Assembly (NCBI RefSeq): GCF_040954835.1
Contig: NC_090723.1
Location: 5,776,001-5,840,000, forward strand
Length of the DNA stretch: 64,000 bases
Source: Lepisosteus oculatus
Lineage: Eukaryota; Chordata; Actinopteri; Semionotiformes; Lepisosteidae
Direction of reading: 5' to 3'
Of the stretch, positions 13,560-27,562 are shown one piece after another; the stretch's first letter is position 1; each line of letters begins with the position of its first letter. The notes under the pieces were generated by a model. It was not told the DNA's origin. It did no database searches and worked only from the letters and a program-made list of their open reading frames with translations. Both the position numbers and the translations under genes were made by a program.

Positions 13560-13990
13560 CATCAAATTCTTTAAGCATATGTGAAGAAGTATGCATATTT
13601 TTTAAAACTAATTGGATATTAATTTAATTGCAGAAATAGTGAAGCTATAATCAGGTGTTTACCTTGTTGCATTACCCTGTAATTGAAAAGCAGGCTGTGC
13701 TAAATTAAATTATGCTAAAGCAGTTGTCTTACACCGCTAATGAAACATCATCTGAAACAGCAAGACATTCATCATAAAATTACAGAAGTGCTCCTTTTAC
13801 TGAGTTTTTACAGGACTTGTGAGGCACAAGAATTCGCTTCTTAATGAATATCCCTACGCAATATATTTTAATTGTTATTGCACGGGCACATTAAAATCTT
13901 TGTCTATGGTCTGCTTTGATCAGTCCTTCCTGTATGCATTGAAACCTGTTTTAAAAGCATTTTAGTTGAATTTGCACATTAAATTTTTGG
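13560..13990. promoter_or_regulatory. candidate conserved non-coding element C
   Basis: AT-rich but not simple: AACTAATTGGATATTAATTT, AATTGCAGAAATAGTGAAGC, CCTGTAATTGAAAAGCAGGC, TTAATGAATATCCCTACGCA and TTTTAATTGTTATTGCACGG. Many homeodomain cores, no open frame and no repeat similarity. Confidence 0.35.
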
Positions 13991-14099
13991 GAGACGTAGG
14001 CTGCAGTAGTGGGCAGTTTGCAGAATAGTCAGCATTCTTTCCAGTATATACATAGTGAGTCTATATATATTTTTATAATAGATATATGTTTGAAATAAT

Positions 14100-14225
14100 G
14101 TAACGGACTGGTACCCCATCCAAAGTGTATCCTGCCTTACGGCCATTGCTTGCTGGGATAGGTCTCCCCTGTGACACTGTATTGGATAAGGCAGTTAAAA
14201 GATTGATGGAATGGACTGATGGATA
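14100..14225 (+). repeat. LINE-tail-like interspersed repeat
   Basis: ACTGGTACCCCATCCAAAGT, GTATCCTGCCTTACGGCCAT, TGCTGGGATAGGTCTCCCCT, GATAAGGCAGTTAAAAGATT then GATGGAATGGACTGATGGAT is the common fish repeat ending in GGATGGAT units (L2-like 3' tail). Confidence 0.7.
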
Positions 14226-16440
14226 TTAGTAATATATTCTAATAAACTGGGTACATTAACAGATCAGGAGACCTTTTCTGCAGGTCTGCCTATTATTTTA
14301 GAGTTGCCATTTCAACCACATACCCCCACCATAACTCAAACTGCAAAACAATTATAATTATTTTAGAAATCTTCTTAAAGGGATGAGACATTAATCCATC
14401 ATGCAGGTCAATAAATCCACAATAAGCTTTAACAATGTAGAAACATTAATTAACCAAAATCAAGCTGTGAGTAAGAGAGCTGACCTGGTACATTTCCAGT
14501 ACGTTTCCAGGATTCCAGAATGTTTTTGGGATCACCCCTGAACGGTTTCCATTCATCCACTTAAAAACTATTCAGGATTAAAAGAGAGGAGGCTCCAAAA
14601 GTATCAGTGAAACTCCTCATAAAACACTAACACTAATCTGACCCCTATGACATATTACCATGGCCAAAAAACTCTGTGGCTTGACCAGAGTTCCTGTGAT
14701 TTCTATGTCTTTAATGTGCTTCCACTGGGCTTCACTGTACTGGACCAAGCAGTAAAACATTTTGGACTGTAGGACCGTCCTAAAGAGTTTTTAAACAGAT
14801 GGATGGCAACCTTCTCTGCAGAAAATGACAGCATGCTTGTGGGAGTGGGCAGTGTGTTTGCGCAGTGCACTGGAGGGGTAGTGTAGGCATTCACAGTGCA
14901 CAAGGGGAGACGATACAGAGTGTTACAGTATGCCTGGGAGGGCATGCAGTGCATGAAGTGTATTAGGGACACTCTGCGTTGCCTGACGGTCCGTAGAGGA
15001 ATTGGAGGAAGGTTAGACAGTGCGAGGAGGGAGATCAGTGAGCTGGACACAATGCCATCTGACGCGTCCAGCTGGGATTCAGTCCGCCTGTAGCACTGCA
15101 AACTGGTCAATATGGAGACCAATTACTCCTGGCCATGTGACCACACATCAACATCAGAGCGCCCCTACCCCCACCTCTCCGGCAGCACCATCTGCCCAGA
15201 CCAGCAACTGCTGGAAACTCTCACTCCCCCCCCCCAACAAACACACAAGCGAACGTAATGCCACATTGGTATAGTTACTGCACGCTGTAGGTGTAGCTGC
15301 ACTGGGCCCAGCTGGAATGCTGGAAATGTGATACACCTGAAATGTATTTTCATTCCTATGAAACTGAGGTTTGAGTATGAGGATGTCCCTAACTGCATAC
15401 CACGCCCTGCACTACCTCTGCCTCTCCAGCCTAGGTTTTTGTCTGACTGTCTCTTTGTTCAGGAATGCAGGTGCCAGGGACTGGAATGCTGTTCAACAGA
15501 TGACAAAACTAGACAGCATTTGCAGCAGAAGATATTTTTAGTTGTGGGGTTGGCATGTCGATAATGGACGTTTGTAATTGCTTCAAAAGTGTTAACTTTG
15601 CGTGTGCCAATGTGAATGTTTTTTAAAGACTTTTTTCACCCTGAGAACCTACTGATGTGAGATTTGTGTGGTGCGGTGACTTTTCGGGGTGTGCAGTGTT
15701 TACCCTCTGAGGTATCTACCTAGTAATAAGGGGAGGAAACTCACAGCACTCACTTCTGTTTAGAGTACTTGTTTAGAGAACCTGGGTTGAACGTTGAAGA
15801 TTCATTTTCACTGCATTGCTGGATTTAATTTTATTGAGCAAAATTTCACATCTGGTGAAATACAGCGACTATGACTCTAGATTTGACTAAATAAAACATG
15901 AAATGAAGCTGGGAGACAGTGTCTTCCATGAGTCTACTGTACAACTAATAAGAGGCTTTTGAAATCCCTTTTTTAAAAAGTAAAAAAAAAAAACACAAAT
16001 CTGGTGAATGCTCCACATTTCATTTGTTTTCTATAGCATTTGTCCCCCACCTTTTTCAGAGGCATTTAACCAAAACCAAACAGCAGAAGCCACTTGGCGA
16101 AATGCTGTGACTGGGCTGCATCTAATGTGTGGAGGCTTACGAGATCCCAGCCAGCATCCAGAGTAGGAACAGGGCAGCCTGGCACGACAGCATGAGGAAA
16201 ACACAGGGAAAAGCCCTGAAACGGCTGCACAACGCTCTGCAGGTCAGGACAGGGGAATTGTTTTGCAGGGGGAATAAAAAAAACAAAACAGCCAAAACAA
16301 CAAATCAGTCAATAGATTAAAAAGACCAGATCTGTTCTAAAAAGAGGTCTAACTGCACTGTGTTATCCAGAACCTTGGAGGGATGGAGAGAGCTGGCACG
16401 CTTCGAGTCAAACCTTTGCCAAGCTAGGAGCACAGTAGGG
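14226..16440. other. intergenic stretch, unexplained
   Basis: No known gene. A 139-codon minus frame (14703-15122) overlaps a plus frame (14896-15093) and neither is recognised; they may be a decayed element. Confidence 0.4.
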
Positions 16441-16441
16441 G

Positions 16442-16443
<2 letters not shown>

Positions 16444-16487
<44 letters not shown>

Positions 16488-16532
16488 CACACGTTTGTGT
16501 GTCTGTGCGCGCGCACGCGTGTGTGTGAGAGG
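16444..16532 (+). repeat. GT microsatellite with GC/GT alternation
   Basis: About 18 GT units followed by GCGCGCGCACACG and GTGCGCGCGCACGCGTGTGT, a purine-pyrimidine alternation able to form Z-DNA. Confidence 0.95.
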
Positions 16533-16868
16533 AAGAGGGAGAGCGAGTGTGCGTTTAAATTCAGTGACATCTGTTCATTACTACTGGAGTGTGTTTATTT
16601 TTATACAGCCAGCTACAACCAGATAGCTAAACTGGCACCACTGGTTAATGTACCAGCTTGCTTGCCCTGCACAAGGAATTAAATATTTAGAGGCGGGTAA
16701 GGGGGAAAAAAAACAACAAAAGAGAAGGGAAAAATAAACAGGGACAGAGAAAGAAAAATATAACGGCCTATCCTGAAATCAGTCTGTGCTGGATGTTTCG
16801 AGGGCTTTACTGGGGAATTGGGTTTCACTAGGTTTGATGTGAACTGATGGAGCTGTTAATAGCACTGG

Positions 16869-17231
16869 GTGCCAGCCCTGGAGAGCAAGAGCACCTCTGT
16901 GGAGGAAAAGGAACTCCTAGTGCACAGGGCTCATGTGAAACGCAGCTACGTTCTTGCTGGAAAAAAAATGCAAGGAACTAACTTGGAGCCAGTTTTCGAT
17001 GGTGGCAATAGCGCGGCTATTTCCGAAAGATCCGTAGAAAGAGAAATTCATCACTTGAATGGGAAATATTATTCATATTATTCACCTGAGGTAGCGGCAA
17101 TGAATGGCACCACCGTCAAAGTAAAAGCTGAAAACCTAAATCCACCGCAAAAAACAATATATTATTCTGAACCTCAGCTCTGTTTCGCCGTTTCACCATT
17201 GAAATCACTGTCTTCATGTGATTTGAGATAA
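16869..17231 (+). CDS. unrecognised open reading frame, 120 codons (doubtful)
   Basis: Starts MPALESKSTSVEEKELLVH. The later part (GKYYSYYSPEVAAMNGTT, KTIYYSEPQLCFAV) has a protein-like balance of residues, unlike most open frames here. No family is recognised, there is no CpG promoter, and TAA/TGA stops bound it closely. It could be an isolated exon or chance. Confidence 0.15.
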   Translation: MPALESKSTSVEEKELLVHRAHVKRSYVLAGKKMQGTNLEPVFDGGNSAAISERSVEREIHHLNGKYYSYYSPEVAAMNGTTVKVKAENLNPPQKTIYYSEPQLCFAVSPLKSLSSCDLR

Positions 17232-20200
17232 GGGTAGGTACTGGCTTAGGAAGTTCCCATTTCTTGCAAACTACGGAAGATGCAAGGCTGATTTAAAATG
17301 GGGCAAATGAATACATACTATATACAGATTAAGTAATAGATTAAATAATAATTTCAAAATTGCAGGACAGGTATGTGAACTATTAAAACACACAGACTGT
17401 TTTAATGAATGACCTGGTTCAGACTTGTCTATTGTTGAATAAGGATAAAGACTGAAGGACTGGGGGGGGTATCATCTAATCATCTAACATAAAACTCTGT
17501 TTCTTTTACTGATTATGAAAAGCTGTGCTAGTGAACTGTCTTTGTACTCTTGTGTGACAGGATCTGTCTGACAGAGCATCCTGAATTCCTGCCTGATCCA
17601 GATTCAGGATGGTCATTGCATGCCAGACAGGGAATCGGACACTGATCGGATGAATAGAGCTCTTCCTGAGCTTTCTGTTCTCCTTCATCCCAGCTCTACC
17701 TGGCTGGAATGAATCAGTGAAGTTTTGCTTAGCCAAGGGCTGAGAGAGTGCTATGAACTGCAGAGGGGGGGGCAGCATGACTGCCTCCCAGTGACGGCTG
17801 TGCACATGCTGACCTCAAACCACAGGGTCACCCCTCCCTTGAGAACCCCGCCACCACCTCCCCTACGTCCACAGCTTCCAGGTCCTCACAGAAGCTGGTT
17901 CTCCCCCTCCCAATACACACACACACCCCCCCCCCAGTCCCTTATCTTCCTACATCACTTCCCATCTCCCCCGAGATCCCTGCTCTGGAATTTCACTCAT
18001 GGGGAAGAATCTTGCTGCAGGCACTAAATATGTCGCCCGCGTCTGACTCGAACCCATCAGAGCCTGAGAGACAGAGAGAGAAATAAAGGAAGAAAGAGAA
18101 AGAAAGTGTTGCTCCTCCCTTTCCTGCCTCCACCTGGGATCTCTGCCGCTACAGAAAAACAAGGGAGCAGCCTACCTTGTCACCTTGTTACTCAAGACAA
18201 GTGGGGCAGGCCACTAATGACCTTCTGCACTGGGCGGTGAATCTGCTGGTTTTACCAGCAGTCCTGCAAACATCAGTGGTGTCTGCAACCTGAATACACA
18301 GCAACGCCTTGACTTCAAGGAGTTTTAGCTGAAGAGCAACATTGTGCACAAAAAGAAAACACTGCTACTGGGTCAGAAAACTATTGACTGAGCTAAAAAG
18401 AAGGTAGCTTTGTTATTACTGACCCACAGACAGGTGAGACTCGCATAATTAAATTTCTTGTTTGAGTATTTTTGCAGCTCACTATCTCTTTCTCGGTCTA
18501 TGCACACACAAAGTAAGCAACACTGAGTTCTGATGCTTTAAGGACATAGTAAGGACTAATATGGGTTATTTAACTGCACGTTGTGATAGTCCTGGTGCTA
18601 CTAAATCCAGAAACCCATAGGACAAGGTCTAAGAGTTGGACCAAGGTGCATTCAGGTGGCTTCGGGATAGAGGTGCAGGTCTTGTACTACAGAGAAATCC
18701 CGAATGAACACAGACTCCCACACTCCCCAACCGCGCACCGCGATGAGACGATTACTTTGCAATCCATCAGCAATGCCAGTTAATTCAAAGTAAGGAGGAC
18801 ACTTTTAAAATCCACGTGCAATGACGGCAGAAGGAAAAAACGTTTAGGCTGGAAAGAGGCAGCGCTGGAGACAAACACTCGCCTGACATATCCGAGGCTA
18901 GAGCTCTCGACGACACACTGAGGACGGCAGCCTTAACAGCAGAAATTACCACGAGAGCTGCTGCTCTCCTTTGAAAACGCTATATGCAAACTAAATAAAT
19001 AAATACATAAATAAATAAGAGATCTGTGCATAAATCTCTATTAAGTTTCTTCTTGGAAATGTTTCCAGCGTGTTCTGTATCACCATGGCAACACATTTTC
19101 CAGAATTTTTCCCAAGTGCCTTAGCAACTCAGACACTGGACGCTATGCAAGGAAGAGTCTATCACAGCCAAAGACTTTCAGATCTGTCAGTGGGAACTGC
19201 TGTTTCTTACTGTAAGCGACAGGGAAGATCAAGCTGACAAGAGCAAACCCCAGCACGGGAGCAAGGACTTAAAGTAAACTTAACAAACATATTAACCTTG
19301 GGGGGAAAAATGCTTATTTCTCCTCAGATTTTCCATTGAACAAACCGATGCAGTTATTGATGCCTGACCATTCTTTTGCCGATTTCTCATTCTACAATGA
19401 GCTTCCACACAATCTTTAAAAATAACATAAAAATAAGTTAAAATGGCAACATATAGCTCAATATTTGTCATGGTGATCCTTGTAAAGACTGACAGTCCTA
19501 AAATATAATTAAATAATCTTTACATTTATACAGTGCTTTTTTTGGACACTCCTCCCAGTTTGCTTTTGCATGTGAATCACACCCACAAAACGTCTAGTAA
19601 TGTCATGTGGCCCCTTGAAAGTTTAATGTAGGAGTTCTGCATTTTTCTGTGGTTCTACAATAGTTCTGCTGTAGATTAAATATACCTTCACAAATCCTAA
19701 TTATTTTGGACTAGGTGAAACATTCGTGTACTGCAAAAAACAGAAAGATTTGATCTGGTCATGGTATTTCAGTGGTACAGCCAATGCATGTTTAAACTGT
19801 AGCATGCCAGAAAACTAGGTTTAGACCACAGTAAAGCTACACTAAAACTGAAAATCCTACAGAGCATTTTCGGAGGTAGACATTCAAGAGGGAGGGCTCA
19901 AGCAGTTCATGGAAGACAAGGGATGGCGAACTACATTTCACTGTCACGGTAGTGAAGAGCCATGGATGAGCCCCACTAGGTTTCTGTCAGTGTGGCCCTT
20001 TCAAGGATACACAACCACTGAGCTTCACAGCAATCATTGTGATGTTTTCTCCTAATGATTGTAACTACTGCAAGAAAAAATAAATCACGCTTGTTTGTTG
20101 TTAGGCCTGTCAAGACAACCACGGTGTATTTTATTAGGAGGTAGCAAAATGTAAACCAAGGCTTCCATGGTTACCACTCTGGGCAAAAAGCTTCAAGGAA

Positions 20201-23200
20201 ATCTGTTCTCACATGCTTAAAATGGACCTGGAAAAGCTGCAAACCCTTCTGAAAGTCCTTGAACCCGGGCCAGTTTGGTCAGAAACTCCTATAACTCCAT
20301 CTGAGCTGAATATTACATTGAAACATCGATGTGAATATTGAGCAGGAATTTTTTTTTTAATTACTACATAATCCTAAAACCAGACATCTGAAAAAGTGTG
20401 ACACCGACGCCTTGAGCTCCCCCTCATCTCATTCGAGTTTCGCTGTGGTGTACTCTAAAAACAACGCACTCAGTCGCGAGACATGCAGGCAATACCTGCC
20501 CTGCCTCCAGTCTGCCGAACCTCCAGTAATCTCGTCTCCAGATGACCCCTGGTACGTGGCTAAACCCTGGACATCTGTGATCAGCAGAGTGCCAGTTCTG
20601 CGTGGCATGACTGCCATAGCTCTGACAGAGTAAACAACCCACAGAAACCAGAGCATTCCAGTCAGCTGTATCACCAGGCAAGGCGAAAACAAACCATCAA
20701 TAATGCCCAATGCCTTTTGTGACAGAAACCCAAGTAGACAGGTTCCTTCTTCTTCCAATTAGAAGCAATGTCATTTCCAGACCCTTTGTCAATCTGAATG
20801 CTAAGGTTAGAATGTCCAGTATGATTATTGTATGAGACACCCATCAATGCCACACTTTCTGACCTTTTTATGGATAATACAGTAATTTGCCACTCTTATA
20901 TTGAGATAAAGAAAAAAAATATTATTTATAGATTACAATAATTAATACTGCCTTCATTCTAATTGCCTTCATTTACCTGTCGTAATTTTGCACAGTGCAG
21001 CTTCAATATACTAAATCACTGAAATCTGCCATATTGTTATACTTTTATTTAGGATATTGTCTCCTAATACCGTTTCTGCATAGGCTCAGAATAACAGTTT
21101 AACAAGAAGTTAAATACAATATACTGCAGAACAATCCTGAGATATTTAATCTAACATGAGATCCAGTATTTTTTTTTTAATTGCATATACAGTACGCCTG
21201 TGTTTTTTTCACGCATGTGCTGCAGTTTAGCACTGAATGTTGCAGGTGTAATTAGCAAATAAATCTTGTATGTACATGGTGTCTGACTGTCTTCATGTGG
21301 AGCAAAAGGGATGTATGTTATGTTTAAATCTACAAACAGTTTGTACCAGTGGTTTGGTTTGGTACAAATGAGAATTACACATGGCTTGCATGATCAAGTG
21401 AGGCGTTTGAAAGAACACATGCATGTGCGCTGGTTTGTATTCAGCAGTTATTATGCAGTATAGTTTAAGTCTAGCACGCTCATAACGAGCTCTGTTTGCA
21501 ACAGAGTGTGTGTGTGCAGCTGTGCGTGTCTGCATGTTCGCCCAAGCTTGTGTGTACCTGTATGTGCTTAAGCATGTGAATGAACGCCCTCCGACTCGCA
21601 GAGCCCGGACCATAAGATTGATCTTCCAAAACAAAGTACAAATACAATATCTTTTTCTTCCCCCGGATCAATTCCAACACGCTACATTCATTTATTTGTG
21701 TTGTTGTGGGGTTTTTTTTTTAAGGAAAAAGCGGCAGAAATCTGTGAATTTCCAGAAAGAAGCAGACAATGTGATCTTGGCACAGTCGGAGCTGGGTGCC
21801 ACAGGGAATTGAGTGCCACATGGTACCCAGAGCGGGGGGCAGCCGGGAGGGGGGGGGGGCACGCGGGGAGGAACCACGTTTGCATCTTAAATTCCACAAC
21901 ATCTGTTCACTGCGCGCAGCAAGACCGGGTTGTTGCAGGCACTTTAATTAGGAGTAGATTGAGACTAATTTTTAACAATAACTCAGGTAGTCAAAAGCCT
22001 TTCCCTACAGTGCATCTCTTGCCATTGAACCCCAGGCAGCCTGCCCCTGGCACAGTGCATTTGGACAGTACAGGTCGGTCCCATCCAGGCGCAGCCCACC
22101 ACTGATCCAGGCCCGGGAACAGATCCACTGCTGGCTGAAGAACCAGGGTGTGGTGTGTCCTGTCCCCTGGCCGGTCCCCTGGGTGTAAGTGTGTTTCACG
22201 TGCATGTTTGGGTGTGATTTTTCAGTGCTGTGCAAGATGATCAAGGGGTGGCAGAGATATTTGTATTGTTTTCCTGTCAAATTGAGGATCTGGCTCTTGG
22301 TCATCCTTCATTACCTCTGTGGTCGTATTTCCCCCTTCTGTCCTCTGCCTCCCATTTGGGTCTAGAAGTGGTGCAGAGCTCATAACATATGTATAGCGGC
22401 CAAGGGTATATAAGCAGTAGTATGCACTTCTTTAGCAAATAATGTAATGAACCAGCAACTGGTCCCACTGTTAATCTTTAAAAAATGTGATAATTTCCCA
22501 TACTACCATACCACACACTCAACAGCACTCACACACAGTTAAATGTCCAGTTTGTCTACTAAAGCCAACTAACACACAAACAGATTATCATGTTCTTGCA
22601 AACTACACAAACTCACACAGAGACGCACACAGCTGGCACCCATCTGTTTCAAGGGAGCGTTAATGCGAAAGAAGGAAAATCTCCTCTCCTCTCAGGATAA
22701 ATTATTTTCTTTGAAAGTCTCCAAGAATCACCGCAATATACAATACAAAGAGCAGCGTTGTCACAGGTACTAGAACTCTGGGAAAACTTCAGAAAGGAAA
22801 GCGGTTCACTGAATGAAGTGAGAGAAAACAAGAATTTGGGCTAGTATCACAGAAGACCTCTGACTAACCTCATGACCATCCTGGCTGTGCTTTGCTGGTC
22901 TCCTGGGACAGCTTGGTATGGCTCACAGGCAGGGGGCTCCTTGGCATTCTGAGGGGCTGTTGTTCAGTGGGAGTGAGGGCACAGAGAGATCCACACTGGC
23001 CACATCATGCCCCGGACCTGGGATAACAAAATCAGAATTAAACCTGATGACTGGCCCTTACCATTATAAAAATGACCCAGACACCCTCACTGGCACCTAC
23101 ACTAAGAATTCCACATTCTCAAAGAAAACAGAACCTGTCCGTGCCAGTATGTGCCTGTGTCAAAGCATAATTAAATTCTCCAAGGAATTTTACATTTAGA

Positions 23201-26200
23201 CTTTACCATGCCGATGCTAGTGACAGAGATGAGATTTTGTTAATGCAGTTTCTCCTTCAATGCTGTATATGCCTGACTCCTGATCACTTCCAGAGCACTG
23301 GCCAATAGGTTGCACTTTGTAGCAGCCTGCGTCTTTGTACATAAAAGCCCTCATGACTTCATATTTTATCGTTTTCTTTCTTCTAACCCCTAGACTTTTA
23401 TTGCGGAAAAGGGTTCTGTGGATGCTTACTGCACGTTCAGGACTCATTCTGGAATTTCTAGCAGAACTACTGTATACAAGGCTGTGGGGTCATTCAAGCT
23501 TCAAGCTCACAATGTGTCACTGAGGATTTAAGGTTCCTCCAGCTCACCCCAGCCCCCCCCTCACCATCCTTCCCTCTATCAATGCCTGCTGGCACTTTGG
23601 GAGTAGCGCCCCCCCCCCTCACACACACACACACACTTCCAAACCCCTCAATGCCAGGATGGCAGCCGACATTCCTCCTCTCGCAGTGTGGCGTGCCATC
23701 TGCTGCCATCCCAAAACCGTCTCTGCAGATAACTACCCACAAGCCACCTCTCCCTCAGCTCAGCACAGCACCAAACAGGAGGCTTTCGCGCGGATCACTT
23801 CACCCCCGATACACCCGCCAGACACACAGCACAGAGACACTCACGGCACCGAGACTCCAGCGCACACACACATGCACGCGCACACATGTACAGCTCGGAG
23901 ACAGAGAGACACAGGGATCTAAACACATACAGCGGAGATGAGGAGACAGGCGTACAGCCTGGAGAGAGAGACCCGCGCTACACTGACCACACACGCAGCA
24001 GACGCTGGAGCCCAGTGGTCCACAAACTCAGATTTAGGGACCCTGGGTGTCCGCAGGGGATGAGCTAGGTAGGCTTCAGAAAAGCAACACGTCTCCACGA
24101 AAGAGCGAATCACCAAAACTATGACGAAAATCAGGGCTGGTCTCCCAGGGCTGACAGAAATGGCTGAACCACTCTTACGAGCGCTCCACTGTAAAATTTC
24201 AAGAAATTCGTTCCCTTCTGATTTTACTTTAAATGAAAAGGAAGTGTTGAAAGGTGGAGGCTGAAAAAGGGGTACCCTACCAACAAGCTGAGCCTGGCGC
24301 CTTGTGAGACGCTTGGCAATCTCAGCTTACATACTAATACAAAACACAGAGACTTTAACACAAGGCACCAAGAAAGAAATGTATGCACCTCAAGATAAGA
24401 GCACCCTGATAAAGACATACCTGCACACACACAAAATTGCCAGCATGGAGAAAGGGAGAAATGCTTTTAAAATAAGCCCTCATATACATTTCAGGCACAG
24501 AGACGTGACCACACATACACACACCCATTCAACCCAGGTTAATCACACATGAGTCTTACACAAATGCACTCATAAACTGTTCCCACCAGTAGGGCAGCGC
24601 TCCTTCACTCTTCCTTTCCCTCCTTCCCAAGCTTCTCAGCTTGAACCAAGACAAGTCTGGTCATCCCCCTCCCAGTCCTCCAACCTCAACCCTCACAGTC
24701 ACTTTGCTTTATCACTTAGGGGCAGACAACTGTTTTTGGGGGGTCCCTGCGTAAGGGGTCAGGAGATCGCAGAACAGAGCGAGTGATCACCGCCAGTCCT
24801 TGCGGCGCTACTCTGACAGAAGCCGCCATCGCTGTCAGCTGCTCCGAGCAGGTCCACAGCAGGTTCAGTTCATGAATGTTTAACCTGAGACAGGAAAGCA
24901 CTAATGACGTTTTAAATGCTTCCCGCACTTTGAGATAAAAAATGAATGAACGCCAAAAGGGCAATTAAATATTTTGAGCGCCTCTGTTTTAAAGCATCCC
25001 TGGATGCCGAATATCAAACCAGCTGCCACCCAGAGCCGGGACTGGCAGGTAGAGTGGAGAATGAAATGCATGTGCTTCTGGTGTGAAGGCATGTTCGTGT
25101 GGGGGGGGGGGGGGAACTGAGCAAATGTTTGCATGTATGCATGCGATATTTGCACAGTAAAAGCCTGTGCTTGTTTAGAGAGGATTGAGTCTCCGCAAGC
25201 AGGTGATCACACAGATGTGTGTGAGTGTGCATGTGTGCATGTGTACTGTTCAAGATGTGTGCCTGTTCAGGAATTTGAAAATGTGCACTGGCATGTGTGT
25301 AAATGCTTGTAAATACTGAAAGCCATCAAAATCCATTTAAGATCATGTTCACCGTACAGTAAATTAACATGTAGAGAACATTTTAGTCCACACGTAGCTA
25401 TGTGCAAAATGCAGATCTAAATCCATTACATTTAAAACCTTTGTTTTTTTATGATAAGAGTGGCTTGGTCATGGCAGTGCTGTACTATATTTTGTGAAAT
25501 ACACAAATTAACGTAATGAAGTAATGACTTGTAATTGTATAAGTAGTTTTTTACTCCTAGAGCTGTATTAGTCAGTATTTAAAAATCTGACAGTATAGCT
25601 TTATGACCCCATATCTGAAATTTAGCAGAACATGTCACCCACATCTGAACTTTACTAGTGCTGTGCCACTGTTGATTTGTTTGCTCTAGGAAAACTAAAA
25701 ACGAATACGTGGCCAACGTATAGAATAAAGGTTCGATGTTGGTCTCATCAGGACTCTTTGCAAAAGGTAAAAAAAAAATCAAGAACTTGCACACTGCTAA
25801 TAAGAGAGCTTGCTGTACAGTTTAAAAACACAAGTGGAAAAAAACAAAAACTGGTGCAGTAAGTGTAATGGAGCTTGTGAGAGACAAGTTGCCAAAAAGC
25901 TGTGTTTGTGTGTAATTGATTCTCAATTTGGGATGGAGTGAGGGAGTGATGTGATGCTATTCATCTTGCATCGGTTTGAGACTGCAGCTGACACCCTATC
26001 GATCACCGTGCGCAACATTAACTCTTTGGAGCCGAACCAAGCTTTGCAGCAGAAACCTTGCCTCTTCCTAATTTAACCCCTCAACCGCCAGAGGCTGGCC
26101 CCTCTCCAAGCGGCCTTTGTTAAACCACAGTGCTCCCAGGAGGTCCGAAGTTCACATCAGTCACGCCTCACTCCTGTGCACCGTCCAGCTCATGGCACAC

Positions 26201-27387
26201 AGCCACTGATGCTCCTGAGACCTCATTGGACAGACTGCTCTGCCCACTTCAGCAACAAGCCCCGTGATTGGTAATCTCAGACCTTCTCTAGGTGGGCGGG
26301 GACATGTGAGTCACTGCCATTTTTTTTTGTCTGCTGACGAAGAGGCCTGCGATTTTTCTCTTTTTTTCTCTGCTAACACCATATTGGCAACCATGCTAGC
26401 AGAGCAGCCCGAGAACACTGCTGAAGTTGGGCACCAGATTGATGATGGCCACCCCACGTCAGAGGAGAAAACAGTTCGGCATTCGCTGTCATCACAGCTC
26501 ATTTTCGTCCACATCACAGAGGACATGTCCTTATAATGTACTTACTAAATGATGGCTTAAGCCTGCATGTTATTTACGGTTTCCTGTAAAGGTAACAAAT
26601 GTAGCATGGTGTTATCCATTAGCTGTCTGACACCGTGCATCTTAATTACCTTTCATCTGAAATTCATTACGTGGCTGAAAGTCACACTCTCTGTGCTGTA
26701 CTTTCTGAAACCATTCAAACTACCCGGTTTGTGGTAAGGACGATAGCGATAATAAGCATTAGTCATGTATCCATATTTCCTGCTAAAAAGGGAACACAGT
26801 TACAAGGATTCTGTGCTGGAATTACTTCTCACAATGTCACGGGTGCATGCTGGCCCTGTGTTGGGGGTTAGATAATGCCTGGTGGCTGTGCTGTTGTATA
26901 GGAAGAGCTGCTAAGCTCAGAACCAGGCTCGGTACTGCCGATAGGAAAAACAATAACACGATCTGATAGCCTGGGCTCAAATAGGTTTACTTTACAAAAT
27001 GTTCTTCTCTGCTTTGCAGCTTCAAATAAAACATGAAACTGGTACACTATGTTTAAGTTCAAGTATATAGCATGTACGCTGCTGCTTGATGGTCTTAGGC
27101 ATCTTTTACTGTTCTGCTCTTTTCACTCAGTATTTTCCTTTTCTGTGAGGAAACGATGCTAAGGTGTTCAAACATTTTAGTCATTTTGTTTTACATGACA
27201 ATTAATGCTGACACACTGATGCTGATGTGTTCTGTAGTAGGAGAAGGCAGTCTTTTGCCTTTGTGGACTGTTGTATAGAGCAATAAATGTGGTTAAATGA
27301 TGAGGAACACCAGACAATATGTCAATTGGTTTGACTGGTAAATGTGATGGATTAGTTACTCTAATATTTATTAGAGTAACTGAAATA
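17232..27387. other. intergenic stretch rich in CA/TG tracts
   Basis: No gene recognised. Contains C/CA tracts at 17918-17936 and 23601-23636, an AAAT-type tract at 18990-19020, a 14-base G run near 25100 and TG-rich sequence at 21505-21570 and 25215-25300. Short open frames follow this composition. Confidence 0.5.
23605..23637 (+). repeat. C-tract and CA microsatellite
   Basis: CGCCCCCCCCCCTCACACAC and continuing CA units. Confidence 0.9.
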
Positions 27388-27562
27388 GCTGATGTGTGGT
27401 GAGCGTTCTGGCGCACTATGGCTGCCGTCGCATCATCCAGGTGGGGCTGCACATGGGTGGTGGTGGAGGGGATCCCCATTACCTGTAAAGCGCTTTGAGT
27501 GGAGTGCCCAGAAAAGCGCTATATAAGTGTAAGCAATTATTATTATTATTATTATTATTATT
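27388..27562 (+). mobile_element. 3' fragment of the 5S-SINE / L2-tail family
   Basis: GATGTGTGGTGAGCGTTCTG through CCATTACCTGTAAAGCGCTT, GCGCTATATAAGTG, then nine ATT units. Nearly identical to 59475-59636, so of similar and fairly young age. 5'-truncated. Confidence 0.88.
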
